Positions 1-6,801 of a stretch of 12,113 nt of DNA are shown here, piece after piece. The position numbers were made by a program, and so were the translations under genes. Numbering within the stretch: position 1 is the first letter of the stretch; each line of letters opens with the position of its first letter. Origin of the DNA: an uncultured Porphyromonadaceae bacterium (lineage in GTDB: Bacteria > Bacteroidota > Bacteroidia > Bacteroidales > Muribaculaceae); assembly GCA_900549445.1 (NCBI GenBank), contig UROS01000065.1, positions 1-12,113 on the forward strand, read 5' to 3'. Below the pieces are notes generated by a model. That model ran no database searches and had not been told where the DNA came from. It worked only from the letters and a program-made list of their open reading frames with translations.

Positions 1-1
1 G

Positions 2-340
2 AAGACAACCCCCTCGGTGCTGCAGTATGAGGTGCTCGCCGAGGGCAACGGCCCGAAGCCTGCCGCAACCGACACCGTTGAGGTGCACTACACCGGCAAG
101 CTGATCGACGGCACCGTTTTCGACAGCTCGGTAGACCGCGGCGTTCCCGCCACTTTCGGCGTGACACAGGTGATTCCCGGATGGGTCGAGGCCCTTCAGC
201 TCATGAACGAAGGCTCGAAGTGGCGTCTGTTCATCCCCTCGCAGCTTGCCTACGGCCCGCAGGGCGCCGGCGGCGTAATCGGCCCGAACGCCACCCTTAT
301 TTTCGATGTTGAACTTCTTAAGGTTAATCCCGGAAAATAA
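2..340 (+). CDS. FKBP-type peptidyl-prolyl cis-trans isomerase, C-terminal part (5' end outside window)
   Basis: The reading frame is open from base 2 and begins mid-protein with KTTPSVLQYEVL. A GTG at 17 could be mistaken for a start, but the residues before it match the linker that precedes the FKBP domain in the next gene (KTTASGLSYKV). What is visible is one complete FKBP_C domain of about 105 residues, with the usual pocket elements: HYTGKLIDGTVFDSS, QVIPGWVEAL with the conserved pocket-floor Trp, and IPSQLAYG. The family catalyses cis-trans isomerisation of prolyl bonds and helps protein folding. Members with N-terminal extensions in Gram-negative bacteria are usually periplasmic or membrane-attached. 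Location cannot be judged here because the N-terminus is missing. The gene lies 38 bp upstream of a paralogue with no hairpin between them, so the two are probably co-transcribed tandem duplicates. Confidence 0.93.
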   Translation, partial: KTTPSVLQYEVLAEGNGPKPAATDTVEVHYTGKLIDGTVFDSSVDRGVPATFGVTQVIPGWVEALQLMNEGSKWRLFIPSQLAYGPQGAGGVIGPNATLIFDVELLKVNPGK

Positions 341-378
341 CACATATAATATACCATTCATTTTTCAACAAAAAGATT

Positions 379-1284
379 ATGAAAAAACTCCTTATGGCTT
401 GCGGCGTTGCCGCAATGATGTTAGGCGTCAGCTCCTGCAACGGCGGAAGCTCGTCGAGCGCCGACAAGACTTTCTCCGACTCACTGGCAACGGCAGTCGG
501 CGAGTTTCAGGGCTACCGCCTGGCTTCGGAATACGAATCAGTTCCCGAAGATCAGAAAGCCAACCTTCCCAAAGACGAAATACTCCGCGGCATCAAGCAG
601 GTTATCATGACCGACACCACCAAGCAGGCCTATATCTCGGGCCTCAGCATCGGAATGCAGGTTTATTCGCAGCTCTACCGCTACGAGCAGGCCGGCATCA
701 AGGTTGACCGCGCGAAACTCTATGCCGCCTATGCAAAAGCTTTCAGCGTTGACTCCATCAACGCCGAAGATATGGACAAGGCTCAGGAACTCTTCCGTCA
801 GGTTTCGGAGCAGGCCCAGCAGATAATGATGCAGAAGTACGAGGAGAAACAGAAGGCTGCCGAAGAGGCAAAGAAAGCATCTCCCGAAGCTAAAGAAAAC
901 ATCTCGAAGGGCGAAGCCTACATCAAAGCTCAGAAAGAGAAAGACGCTGCCATCAAGACTACCGCCAGCGGTCTCTCGTATAAGGTAATAAGCGAAGGTA
1001 CCGGCGAACCCGTAGGCAAAACCGGCCGCGCTACCGTATCTTACAAAGGCACCCTCATCGACGGCACCGTGTTTGACCAGAACGACAATGCTACTTTCGC
1101 TCCCTCGCAGGTAATCCCCGGTTTCGGCGAAGGTCTCGGAATGATGAAGAAAGGCTCGAAGTACATATTCTACATCCCCGGTGATCTCGCTTACGGTGCA
1201 AACGGCACCCCCGACGGAAAGATCGGCCCGATGGCTACCCTCATTTTCGAGGTTGAGGCCAAGGACGTGACCCCCGCTGAATAA
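379..1284 (+). CDS. FKBP-type peptidyl-prolyl isomerase lipoprotein (FkpA/Mip-like)
   Basis: A 301-residue protein. It begins with a lipoprotein signal peptide (MKKLLMACGVAAMMLGVSSC) whose lipobox VSSC makes Cys20 the likely lipidated residue. Residues about 30-200 are helical and charged, with a Lys/Glu/Ala-rich probable coiled coil around 135-190. This matches the FKBP_N dimerisation region of Mip/FkpA proteins. Residues about 205-298 form the FKBP_C catalytic domain (YKGTLIDGTVFDQ, QVIPGFGEGL, IPGDLAYG). The likely role is a periplasm-facing folding catalyst and chaperone anchored in a membrane. The pocket-floor Trp kept by the upstream paralogue is Phe here (residue 249), so activity or ligand preference may differ; that is inference. 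The ATG at 379 is chosen because it directly precedes the signal peptide. A strong terminator follows the stop codon. Confidence 0.95.
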   Translation: MKKLLMACGVAAMMLGVSSCNGGSSSSADKTFSDSLATAVGEFQGYRLASEYESVPEDQKANLPKDEILRGIKQVIMTDTTKQAYISGLSIGMQVYSQLYRYEQAGIKVDRAKLYAAYAKAFSVDSINAEDMDKAQELFRQVSEQAQQIMMQKYEEKQKAAEEAKKASPEAKENISKGEAYIKAQKEKDAAIKTTASGLSYKVISEGTGEPVGKTGRATVSYKGTLIDGTVFDQNDNATFAPSQVIPGFGEGLGMMKKGSKYIFYIPGDLAYGANGTPDGKIGPMATLIFEVEAKDVTPAE

Positions 1285-1303
1285 TTCGCATAATCATAAA
1301 ACT

Positions 1304-1348
1304 GACGCCGCTGTGCCCGATACGGACGCAGCGGCGCTTTCGTTTTTT
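1304..1348 (+). terminator. Rho-independent terminator after the FKBP pair
   Basis: The arms CGCCGCTG (1306-1313) and CAGCGGCG (1329-1336) form a perfect 8-bp stem around a 15-nt loop that can pair further inside. A T-rich tail with six Ts runs to 1348. The hairpin begins 21 bp after the FKBP stop codon, so it should end that transcript and force the next gene to have its own promoter. Confidence 0.85.
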
Positions 1349-1404
1349 CAGCCCCGCAGCAGAGATTTATCGGCGCGGATAGGCAGTGGTTCAGAGAATT
1401 TTCG

Positions 1405-1412
1405 TAATTTTG
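1405..1412 (+). promoter_or_regulatory. Candidate Bacteroidetes -7 box for lptE
   Basis: TAATTTTG matches the Bacteroidetes sigma-ABfr -7 consensus TAnnTTTG exactly. I see no convincing -33 TTTG at the expected 19-21 nt spacing. The box ends only 2 nt before ATG 1415 and 8 nt before ATG 1421. If it is used, transcription would begin at or very near the start codon. It lies in the only gap between the upstream terminator and lptE. Confidence 0.5.
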
Positions 1413-1414
1413 CG

Positions 1415-1945
1415 ATGAATATGAAAACCTTTCACCGAATTTTATCTCACGTCTTGCTCGCGGCCGTCATGCTTGCGCTTACCGGCGCATGCCGCATAAG
1501 CTATAAGCTGAACGGCGCGGCCATCGACTACAATATATACAAGACAATCCAGGTGTCGCAGTTTCCCATCCGCGCCGCGCTGGTGTATCCGCCCCTGCAG
1601 CAGACTTTCGAGAATGAGCTGCTCGACTATATAACCCGCAACACCCGCCTGCGCACCGTCGACACTACCGGAGACCTCCAGCTCGAGGGCGAGATTACGG
1701 GCTACAGTCTGTCGCCGCAGGCGGTGACGGAAAACGCTTACGCCTCGAAAACCCGGCTCACCATTCAGGTGCGCGTGAAGTATATCGACAACAAGCAGGA
1801 AGGCAAGGACATAGACCAGACATTCAGCGCATACCGCGACTTCGACAGTTCGGAAATGCTCACCGACGTGCAGGATCAGCTCTGTCAGAAAATTTCAAAG
1901 GAACTTGTCGACCTGATTTTCAACGCAACACTCGGCGACTGGTAA
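1415..1945 (+). CDS. lptE: LptE-family LPS-assembly lipoprotein
   Basis: A protein of 176 residues from ATG 1415 (174 from ATG 1421). The N-terminus has a basic start, a hydrophobic stretch LLAAVMLA and a lipobox LTGAC, giving an acylated Cys. The mature part, starting CRISYKLNGAAIDY and ending IFNATLGDW, has the look of the Bacteroidetes LptE family. LptE plugs the LptD barrel and takes part in inserting lipopolysaccharide into the outer membrane. An upstream GTG at 1313 is in frame, but it would put about 34 unrelated residues before the signal peptide and would start inside the terminator hairpin, so I reject it. The stop is 4 nt before the next ATG, indicating translational coupling. An MsbA-like exporter two genes downstream fits an LPS-transport context. 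A near-leaderless start is possible because the -7 box abuts the start codon. Confidence 0.85.
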   Translation: MNMKTFHRILSHVLLAAVMLALTGACRISYKLNGAAIDYNIYKTIQVSQFPIRAALVYPPLQQTFENELLDYITRNTRLRTVDTTGDLQLEGEITGYSLSPQAVTENAYASKTRLTIQVRVKYIDNKQEGKDIDQTFSAYRDFDSSEMLTDVQDQLCQKISKELVDLIFNATLGDW

Positions 1946-1949
1946 TACC

Positions 1950-2747
1950 ATGGACGATGAACTGAAAAAAGTAACAGCGGCTCTTTCCGGCGACTGCACC
2001 GGGCTGACACCGGAAACGGTCGACGCACTCTACAGGCGCTGGCCGTATTTCACCGTGCCGGCGCTGATGGAGCTGAAGGGGTATTGCGGCTCCGTCAGCG
2101 ACGACCGACGCCGCGAACTCATGGCCCGGGTGGCTCTCAATTCGTCAGACCCTGCAGCCATGGCGGAGCTTACCGACACTGATTCGGAACTCTGGAGAGA
2201 CTTTTACCCCTCGGAAACCGGGAAAAAGATCTCTACCGAAGAAACCATCTCTACATTTCTCGACACCTACGGCCACTCGTCGCCCGAGGAAGACCGGCTG
2301 CTCGAGCGGCTGATTTTCAATCCGGTGCCTGACTATTCCACCATGCTCGCCCGCGAGGAAGAGGAGAGCCAGCCCGACGAATCGGAAGCCGCCGGCGACT
2401 CACCCGACGCGCTCATCAACTCATTCATTCTCCGCAGCCGCCAGGAGGGACATTTCCCCTCCGAGAAAATCGGGCCGGAATCAATCGTCCGTCCGCAGCC
2501 CGTCACTCTCCCCGAGGAAACGCCCGTGGAGCCGCGCGAACCGGTAAACGACTCGTCGCTCAGCGAAAGTCTGGCAAAAATATACATAAAACAGCGCCGT
2601 TACGACAAGGCTTATGAAATTATAAGCTCGCTAAGTTTGAATAATCCAAAAAAAAGTGTTTACTTTGCAGACCAATTGCGTTTTCTCCGGAAACTGATGC
2701 TCAACAACAGCTACCGAAACAGCGAAAACACCCCGCAAAACAATTAA
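1950..2747 (+). CDS. Hypothetical protein with a C-terminal TPR-like repeat
   Basis: A 265-residue protein with no signal peptide or membrane segment, so probably cytoplasmic. The N-terminal 90 residues are helical and include RRWPYFTVPALMEL, a pattern I associate with uncharacterised Bacteroidales proteins in this position. The middle, roughly residues 130-190, is acidic and Pro/Ser-rich and probably disordered (for example EEEESQPDESEAAGDSPD). Residues about 205-245 (LAKIYIKQRRYDKAYEII and following) read as one TPR-type helical hairpin, suggesting a protein-protein contact surface. Its start lies 4 nt after the lptE stop and secG follows by 25 bp, so it belongs to the same unit. A function in envelope assembly is only implied by the neighbours. 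The last part of the gene probably contains a promoter for secG. There is a run of eight A at about 2648-2655 inside the coding sequence. Confidence 0.82.
   Translation: MDDELKKVTAALSGDCTGLTPETVDALYRRWPYFTVPALMELKGYCGSVSDDRRRELMARVALNSSDPAAMAELTDTDSELWRDFYPSETGKKISTEETISTFLDTYGHSSPEEDRLLERLIFNPVPDYSTMLAREEEESQPDESEAAGDSPDALINSFILRSRQEGHFPSEKIGPESIVRPQPVTLPEETPVEPREPVNDSSLSESLAKIYIKQRRYDKAYEIISSLSLNNPKKSVYFADQLRFLRKLMLNNSYRNSENTPQNN
2636..2667 (+). promoter_or_regulatory. Candidate internal promoter for secG inside the TPR gene
   Basis: TTTG at 2636-2639, then a 20-nt spacer, then TTACTTTG at 2660-2667. This differs from the Bacteroidetes TTTG-N19-21-TAnnTTTG pattern at one position. It sits in an unusually AT-rich patch of an otherwise GC-rich coding region and would give secG a leader of roughly 100 nt. 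Confidence 0.5.
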
Positions 2748-2772
2748 AATTCTAAAAAAACCGTAATAAGCT

Positions 2773-3153
2773 ATGTTCGTTCTCCTGATCGTTCTGACAC
2801 TCATCTGCGCAGTGCTTCTTATCTGCGTGGTTCTCATCCAGAAATCCAAAGGCGGAGGCCTTTCTTCATCATTTGCAGGTTCAAACCAGATTATGGGCGT
2901 GCGCCGTACCAACAATTTCGTTGAAAACGTAACATGGACACTCGCCGGCATAATCGTGGTTCTGTCGGTTCTCTCCACCTTCTTCATGCCCCGCGCCATC
3001 ACCCAGACCTCGCGTGTGAGCGACGTCCCCACCGAGCAGACCGCTCCCGCCGACTTCGGCACTCCCGCAGCTCCCGCAGCCACCACTCCGGCTCCCGCAG
3101 CCGCTCCTGCTGAAACTCCGGCACCCGCTCCCGCACCTGCACCCGCAAAATAA
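2773..3153 (+). CDS. secG: Preprotein translocase subunit SecG
   Basis: A 126-residue inner-membrane protein. It has two predicted transmembrane helices, about residues 2-20 (VLLIVLTLICAVLLICVVLI) and 54-73. Between them is the SecG cytoplasmic loop signature: QKSKGGGLSSSFAGS, followed by MGVRRTNNFVENVTW. SecG joins SecYE to assist protein export through the Sec channel. After the second helix is a low-complexity Ala/Pro-rich tail (residues about 95-126, PAPAPAPAPAK at the end). Such tails are common in Bacteroidetes SecG and make the protein longer than the proteobacterial form. The gene is third in the lptE unit, 25 bp after the TPR gene, with a likely additional promoter inside that gene. 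ATG 2773 is the natural start because helix 1 follows at once. Confidence 0.95.
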   Translation: MFVLLIVLTLICAVLLICVVLIQKSKGGGLSSSFAGSNQIMGVRRTNNFVENVTWTLAGIIVVLSVLSTFFMPRAITQTSRVSDVPTEQTAPADFGTPAAPAATTPAPAAAPAETPAPAPAPAPAK

Positions 3154-3167
3154 GCCGTAAGGGCTTA

Positions 3168-3218
3168 AAAAAATAAAAATCGCAACCTGCCCCGACTCCG
3201 CTGCCGTGGCGGGTTGCG
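3168..3218 (-). terminator. Stable hairpin between secG and the ABC exporter, terminator-like on the minus strand
   Basis: CGCAACCTGCC (3181-3191) pairs with GGCGGGTTGCG (3208-3218) over 11 bp with one G-U pair. Read on the minus strand the hairpin is followed directly by a long T-rich tail, the ideal intrinsic-terminator arrangement. On the plus strand it is followed by a mixed sequence and is a poor terminator. No minus-strand gene is known upstream of it. It may instead act in the exporter leader, since it ends 18 nt before the ATG. A second small stem (TAAGCC 3151-3156 with GGCTTA 3162-3167) lies just before. Confidence 0.45.
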
Positions 3219-3236
3219 TCATTGTATCTGCTGCGT

Positions 3237-5069
3237 ATGAAAGACTTCTGGCGTATACTTATCCGCTTCGTACCTCCATATAAGAAATATCTGCTGCTCA
3301 ACATCATATTCAATGTTCTGGCGGCGGTGCTCACCCTCTGTTCGTTCGCACTCGTGATTCCTATCCTTGAAATGCTTTTCAAGGTAAAGGAAACCGTCTA
3401 CGGCTACATGACACTCGGCGAGGGTTCCCTCAAGGAGGTGATGATGAACAACTTCTATTACTATACCCAGGAAACAATCCGCGCTTTCGGCCCGTCGGCC
3501 ACTCTGGCACTGCTCGCCGCGGCGCTTGTGGTCATGACCTTCTTCAAGACCGGAGCCACCTATCTCAGCTCATATTTCGTGGTGCCGCTGCGCTCCGGAA
3601 TTGTGCGCGACATCCGCAACTACGTCTACGATAAAATCGTAAGTCTCCCGATTTCGTTCTTCACCACCGAGCGCAAAGGCGACGTAATGTCGCGCATGAG
3701 CGGCGATGTGGCGGAAATCGAAAACTCCATCATGTCGTCGCTCGACATGCTTTTCAAGAACCCGATCATGATCGTCGTCTGCCTCCTTATGATGATTGCC
3801 ATCAGCTGGCAGCTGACGCTTTTCGTGTTCATCCTTCTCCCTCTTGCCGGCATGGTGATGGGGCGCGTGGGCAAACGGCTCAAGCGCAAGTCGCTCGAAG
3901 GCCAGCAGCAGTGGGGACTCCTGATGAGCTACATTGAGGAAACCCTCGGCGGACTGCGTATCATAAAGGCATTCAACGCCGAGGAGAAGGTGATAACCCG
4001 CTTCCACAACGGCAACGACCGCTTCTTCCATATCTCCAACTCCGTGGCGCGCCGCCAGTCGCTCGCACACCCCATGAGCGAATTTCTCGGCACACTTACC
4101 ATTGCAATCGTACTGTGGTTCGGCGGCTCGCTTATTCTCGGCGGCAACTCTTCACTCAAGGCGAGCGATTTCATCTACTACATGATCATATTCTACAATA
4201 TCATAAATCCCGCCAAAGACCTCTCGAAGGCCGTATATTCCATCCAGAAAGGACTCGCCTCGATGCAGCGCGTGGATGCCATCCTCGATGCCGAGAATCC
4301 TATCCGCGACCCCGAGCACCCGAAAGAAATCGGCAAACTGAAAGGCGAGATAAAATATTCGGGCGTGACGTTCGGCTACGACACCTCGGTGCCTGTTGTC
4401 GACGACGTCAACCTCGAAATCAAGCCGGGCGAGACGGTGGCGCTCGTAGGACAGAGCGGCAGCGGCAAGTCGACTCTCGCCGACCTCCTGCCCCGGTTCT
4501 ACGACGTGCAGAAAGGCTCGATAACAATCGACGGAACCGATATACGCGACCTGCGCGTACACGACCTGCGCGGCCTCATGGGCAACGTGAATCAGGAAGC
4601 TATCCTTTTCAACGATACCTTCTACAATAACATAACTTTCGGCGTGAAAAACGCCACGATGGAACAGGTCGAGGCCGCTGCACGCATCGCCAATGCCCAC
4701 GATTTCATCATAGCCTCCGAAAAAGGATATGAGACCAACATCGGCGACCGCGGATGCCGCCTCTCAGGCGGTCAGCGCCAGCGCATTTCCATAGCCCGCG
4801 CAATCCTGAAAAATCCCCCGATACTGATTCTCGACGAAGCCACCTCGGCGCTCGACAGCGAGAGCGAGAAGCTCGTGCAGGAGGCTCTCGAACGCCTTAT
4901 GAAAGACCGCACGACGCTGGTTATCGCCCACCGGCTGTCGACGATAAAGAACGCATCGCAGATATGCGTGCTCCACGAAGGAAAAATCGTAGAGCGCGGT
5001 ACCCACGACCAGCTCATCGCACTCAACGGCCATTACCGCCGTCTCGTGGAGATGCAGTCAATGAAATAA
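3237..5069 (+). CDS. ABC exporter, fused permease and ATPase (MsbA-like)
   Basis: A 610-residue half-transporter with permease and ATPase in one chain; it should act as a homodimer in the inner membrane. Residues about 15-330 hold the six-helix exporter domain, with hydrophobic stretches near 20-45, 85-108, 172-205 and 285-325. The intracellular loop has FFTTERKGDVMSRMSGD, typical of the MsbA/lipid-exporter group. The ATPase has every expected motif: Walker A GQSGSGKST (405-413), Q-loop NQE (452-454), signature LSGGQ (509-513), Walker B ILILDE (529-534), D-loop SALD (537-540) and switch His564 (IAHRLS). The substrate cannot be read from sequence. The lptE and secG neighbourhood makes lipid A-core flipping plausible, while peptide or drug export remains possible. 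An in-frame TTG at 3222 lies 5 codons upstream, but ATG 3237 is preferred because the sequence from MKDFWRIL onward is typical. It converges with cdd, leaving only 15 bp. Confidence 0.93.
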   Translation: MKDFWRILIRFVPPYKKYLLLNIIFNVLAAVLTLCSFALVIPILEMLFKVKETVYGYMTLGEGSLKEVMMNNFYYYTQETIRAFGPSATLALLAAALVVMTFFKTGATYLSSYFVVPLRSGIVRDIRNYVYDKIVSLPISFFTTERKGDVMSRMSGDVAEIENSIMSSLDMLFKNPIMIVVCLLMMIAISWQLTLFVFILLPLAGMVMGRVGKRLKRKSLEGQQQWGLLMSYIEETLGGLRIIKAFNAEEKVITRFHNGNDRFFHISNSVARRQSLAHPMSEFLGTLTIAIVLWFGGSLILGGNSSLKASDFIYYMIIFYNIINPAKDLSKAVYSIQKGLASMQRVDAILDAENPIRDPEHPKEIGKLKGEIKYSGVTFGYDTSVPVVDDVNLEIKPGETVALVGQSGSGKSTLADLLPRFYDVQKGSITIDGTDIRDLRVHDLRGLMGNVNQEAILFNDTFYNNITFGVKNATMEQVEAAARIANAHDFIIASEKGYETNIGDRGCRLSGGQRQRISIARAILKNPPILILDEATSALDSESEKLVQEALERLMKDRTTLVIAHRLSTIKNASQICVLHEGKIVERGTHDQLIALNGHYRRLVEMQSMK

Positions 5070-5084
5070 CTGAAGTTTTTCGGA

Positions 5085-5558
5085 TCAGAACTCGCTGAAC
5101 GCCAGGGGAAGCGTTGATGTCACCGACGGGAGGATGAAAATTTCATCGCGTCCCGCGAGAATCACTTTCACTCCCTTCCCGGCAAGAGTCTCATACTCGA
5201 GCAGAGCCTGACGGCATGCGCCGCAGGGAGCCACCGGCGATGCCACCTCCTGTCCGTCGGTACCGCGGGCGGCAATGGCTATGGCCTCGAACCGCGCATC
5301 GGGGTAACGCGAGTGGGCATAATAGGCAGCGGTACGCTCGGCGCATGTGCCCGACGGAAATGCGGCGTTCTCCTGATTGGAGCCGGTGACGGTCTCGCCG
5401 TTCGACAGCAGAATTGCCGCGCCCACCGAGAAATGACTGTAAGGGGCGTAAGAGCGGTAGGTCGACTGTCGGGCCAGGTCTACAAGATGGCGGTCGGTTT
5501 CATCCAATTCGTCGTAACCGACAGAAATTACCGGAACTGTAATATCAAATTTTTTCAT
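5085..5558 (-). CDS. cdd: Cytidine deaminase
   Basis: A 157-residue homotetramer-type cytidine deaminase that converts cytidine and deoxycytidine to uridine and deoxyuridine in pyrimidine salvage. The zinc site is intact: Cys72-Ala-Glu74 (SGTCAERTA, with Glu74 as proton shuttle) and PCGAC with Cys112 and Cys115. The substrate-binding NQEN (61-64) and YSHFSVGAA (40-48) are also present. Length is slightly above the usual 130-140 because of an N-terminal extension of about 20 residues. The start codon lies inside the 3' end of the phosphatase gene, a 14-nt overlap in a different frame, so the two are translationally coupled. It is the last gene of the purC-menG-phosphatase-cdd run, and its stop faces the ABC exporter stop at 15 bp with no clear hairpin. 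Confidence 0.96.
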   Translation of the reverse strand: MKKFDITVPVISVGYDELDETDRHLVDLARQSTYRSYAPYSHFSVGAAILLSNGETVTGSNQENAAFPSGTCAERTAAYYAHSRYPDARFEAIAIAARGTDGQEVASPVAPCGACRQALLEYETLAGKGVKVILAGRDEIFILPSVTSTLPLAFSEF

Positions 5559-6036
5559 CGTTTTTCAGGTGATTATAAAGGTTCAGGCAGCCGTCCTGAA
5601 GAAGGTCGAGCACCAGCTCGAATCCCTCGCTGCCTTCGTAATACGGGTCGGGGATAGAATCATACCGCGCAGGTTTTGAGAGGAAATCGGCCATACGGCG
5701 GATTTTAGTCTCGGCTTCGGGCGACGGAGCAAGGCGGCGCAACTTGTCGATGTTGCTGTCGTCCATCCCTATAATGAGGTCGAAATCGTCGAAATCGCTT
5801 TCGCGCACCTGCCGGCAAGTGTGGATCAGGCTCAGCCCCCGCTGACGGGCGTGGATGCGCATGCGCATGTCGGGCTGGTCGCCTACGTGATAGCCGCCGG
5901 TTCCGGCCGAGTCAATCACGAACCGGGCGCCGTCGCCGTGCTCCTCAACAATGGCGCGCATCACACCCTCTGCAGCCGGGCTGCGGCAGATGTTGCCGAG
6001 GCACACAAAAAGTATCTTGTATTTCTTATCCTCCAT
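5545..6036 (-). CDS. Low-molecular-weight protein tyrosine phosphatase
   Basis: A 163-residue cytoplasmic phosphatase of the low-molecular-weight PTP family. The P-loop CLGNICRS follows a beta strand (ILFV), giving nucleophile Cys12 and phosphate-binding Arg18. The general acid is Asp130 in DPYYEG, with the paired tyrosines typical of the family. The family removes phosphate from phosphotyrosine; bacterial members often reverse tyrosine kinases that control capsule and exopolysaccharide synthesis. A few homologues act as arsenate reductases, which is less likely given the DPYY loop. No kinase or polysaccharide gene is nearby, so the substrate is unknown. It starts 17 bp after the menG stop, downstream of a small terminator-like hairpin, and overlaps cdd by 14 nt. 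Confidence 0.94.
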   Translation of the reverse strand: MEDKKYKILFVCLGNICRSPAAEGVMRAIVEEHGDGARFVIDSAGTGGYHVGDQPDMRMRIHARQRGLSLIHTCRQVRESDFDDFDLIIGMDDSNIDKLRRLAPSPEAETKIRRMADFLSKPARYDSIPDPYYEGSEGFELVLDLLQDGCLNLYNHLKNDEKI

Positions 6037-6041
6037 ATCTG

Positions 6042-6060
6042 AAAAAACGCCTGTCAGGCG
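6042..6060 (-). terminator. Short hairpin with T6 tail between menG and the phosphatase (possible attenuator)
   Basis: On the minus strand, CGCCTGACAGGCG (6060-6048) forms a small stem of 4-5 bp and is followed by TTTTTT (6047-6042). It overlaps the menG stop codon and lies 6 nt before the phosphatase ATG. The stem is short, so partial termination or attenuation is more likely than full termination. Confidence 0.4.
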
Positions 6061-6794
6061 GGTTTGGTTGCGAGATAGACCGTACAGGTGCCGAAAGTCA
6101 TGGTATGGTATTCGGTTTCCGTGAAACCGGCCCGGCGCATAAGTTCAAGCATGCGCTCGCCCTGAGGCACGGCGGCTATCGACTCCGGCAGATAGCTGTA
6201 GGCGCGGGTGTCTTTCGAGACCATACGCCCCGCCAGCGGGATGATATGGCGGCTGTAGACATTGTAGAGCGGACGGACAACCGGCGACGTAGGGGTCGAC
6301 AGTTCGATTATACACGCGGTGCCACCCGGTTTGAGCACCCGCAGCATCTCGCGGTAGCCCGTGAGGAGATTTTCGAAATTCCGCACTCCGTAGGCGGCGG
6401 TAACAACGTCGAAACTCCGTTCCGGAAATGGCAGCTGCATGCAGTCGCCCTGCTGCAGCGACACCACGTCGGAGAGACCTTCGGCAGCCACTTTGCGCCG
6501 CCCTATCTCAATCATCCCCTCCGAGAGGTCGACGCCCGTTACGCTCACCGGGTCGAGGCGCCTCGCCATGAGTATGGCAAGGTCGCCCGTTCCGGTGGCT
6601 ATATCGAGAATCCGGTCGTGGCAGCGGCGCATCAGGCGGTTCACTGCCCTGCGGCGCCACCACTTGTCAATGCCGAAAGTCATGGCGCGGTTCATGAAGT
6701 CGTAGGCGGGAGCGATGGAGTCGAACATATCCCTCACCTGGTCGCCTTTCGGACGGCCGTCGTTGTCGTAGGGATTGATTTCGGTGCAGTCCAT
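6054..6794 (-). CDS. menG: Demethylmenaquinone methyltransferase (UbiE/MenG)
   Basis: A 246-residue class I SAM-dependent methyltransferase that performs the final C-methylation of demethylmenaquinone to menaquinone. The SAM-binding motif I is ILDIATGTGDLA (residues 62-73), followed by the acidic loop VTGVDLSEGM. Family signatures include FDSIAPAYDFMNRAMTFGID near the N-terminus, YGVRNFEN and LKPGGTACIIELSTP. As Bacteroidales respire with menaquinone rather than ubiquinone, MenG activity is the expected one. The frame is open upstream to 6947, but ATG 6794 is chosen: earlier residues are antisense to purC and unlike any UbiE, and 246 residues fits the family. It begins 7 bp after the purC stop, so the two form an operon. 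Confidence 0.94.
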   Translation of the reverse strand: MDCTEINPYDNDGRPKGDQVRDMFDSIAPAYDFMNRAMTFGIDKWWRRRAVNRLMRRCHDRILDIATGTGDLAILMARRLDPVSVTGVDLSEGMIEIGRRKVAAEGLSDVVSLQQGDCMQLPFPERSFDVVTAAYGVRNFENLLTGYREMLRVLKPGGTACIIELSTPTSPVVRPLYNVYSRHIIPLAGRMVSKDTRAYSYLPESIAAVPQGERMLELMRRAGFTETEYHTMTFGTCTVYLATKPA

Positions 6795-6801
6795 GCGCCG
6801 G

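Noticed and set aside
306..707. 133-codon plus-strand frame overlapping both FKBP genes
   Set aside because: Arg-rich out-of-frame translation through two well-supported FKBP genes.
1313..1414. GTG extension of lptE
   Set aside because: Starts inside the terminator hairpin and would place 34 unrelated residues before a clear lipoprotein signal.
3222..3236. TTG start for the ABC exporter
   Set aside because: ATG 3237 gives a normal exporter N-terminus; the extra five residues have no support.
4152..4700. 182-codon open frame on the minus strand
   Set aside because: Antisense to the ABC exporter and overlapping its Walker A region; a shadow frame.
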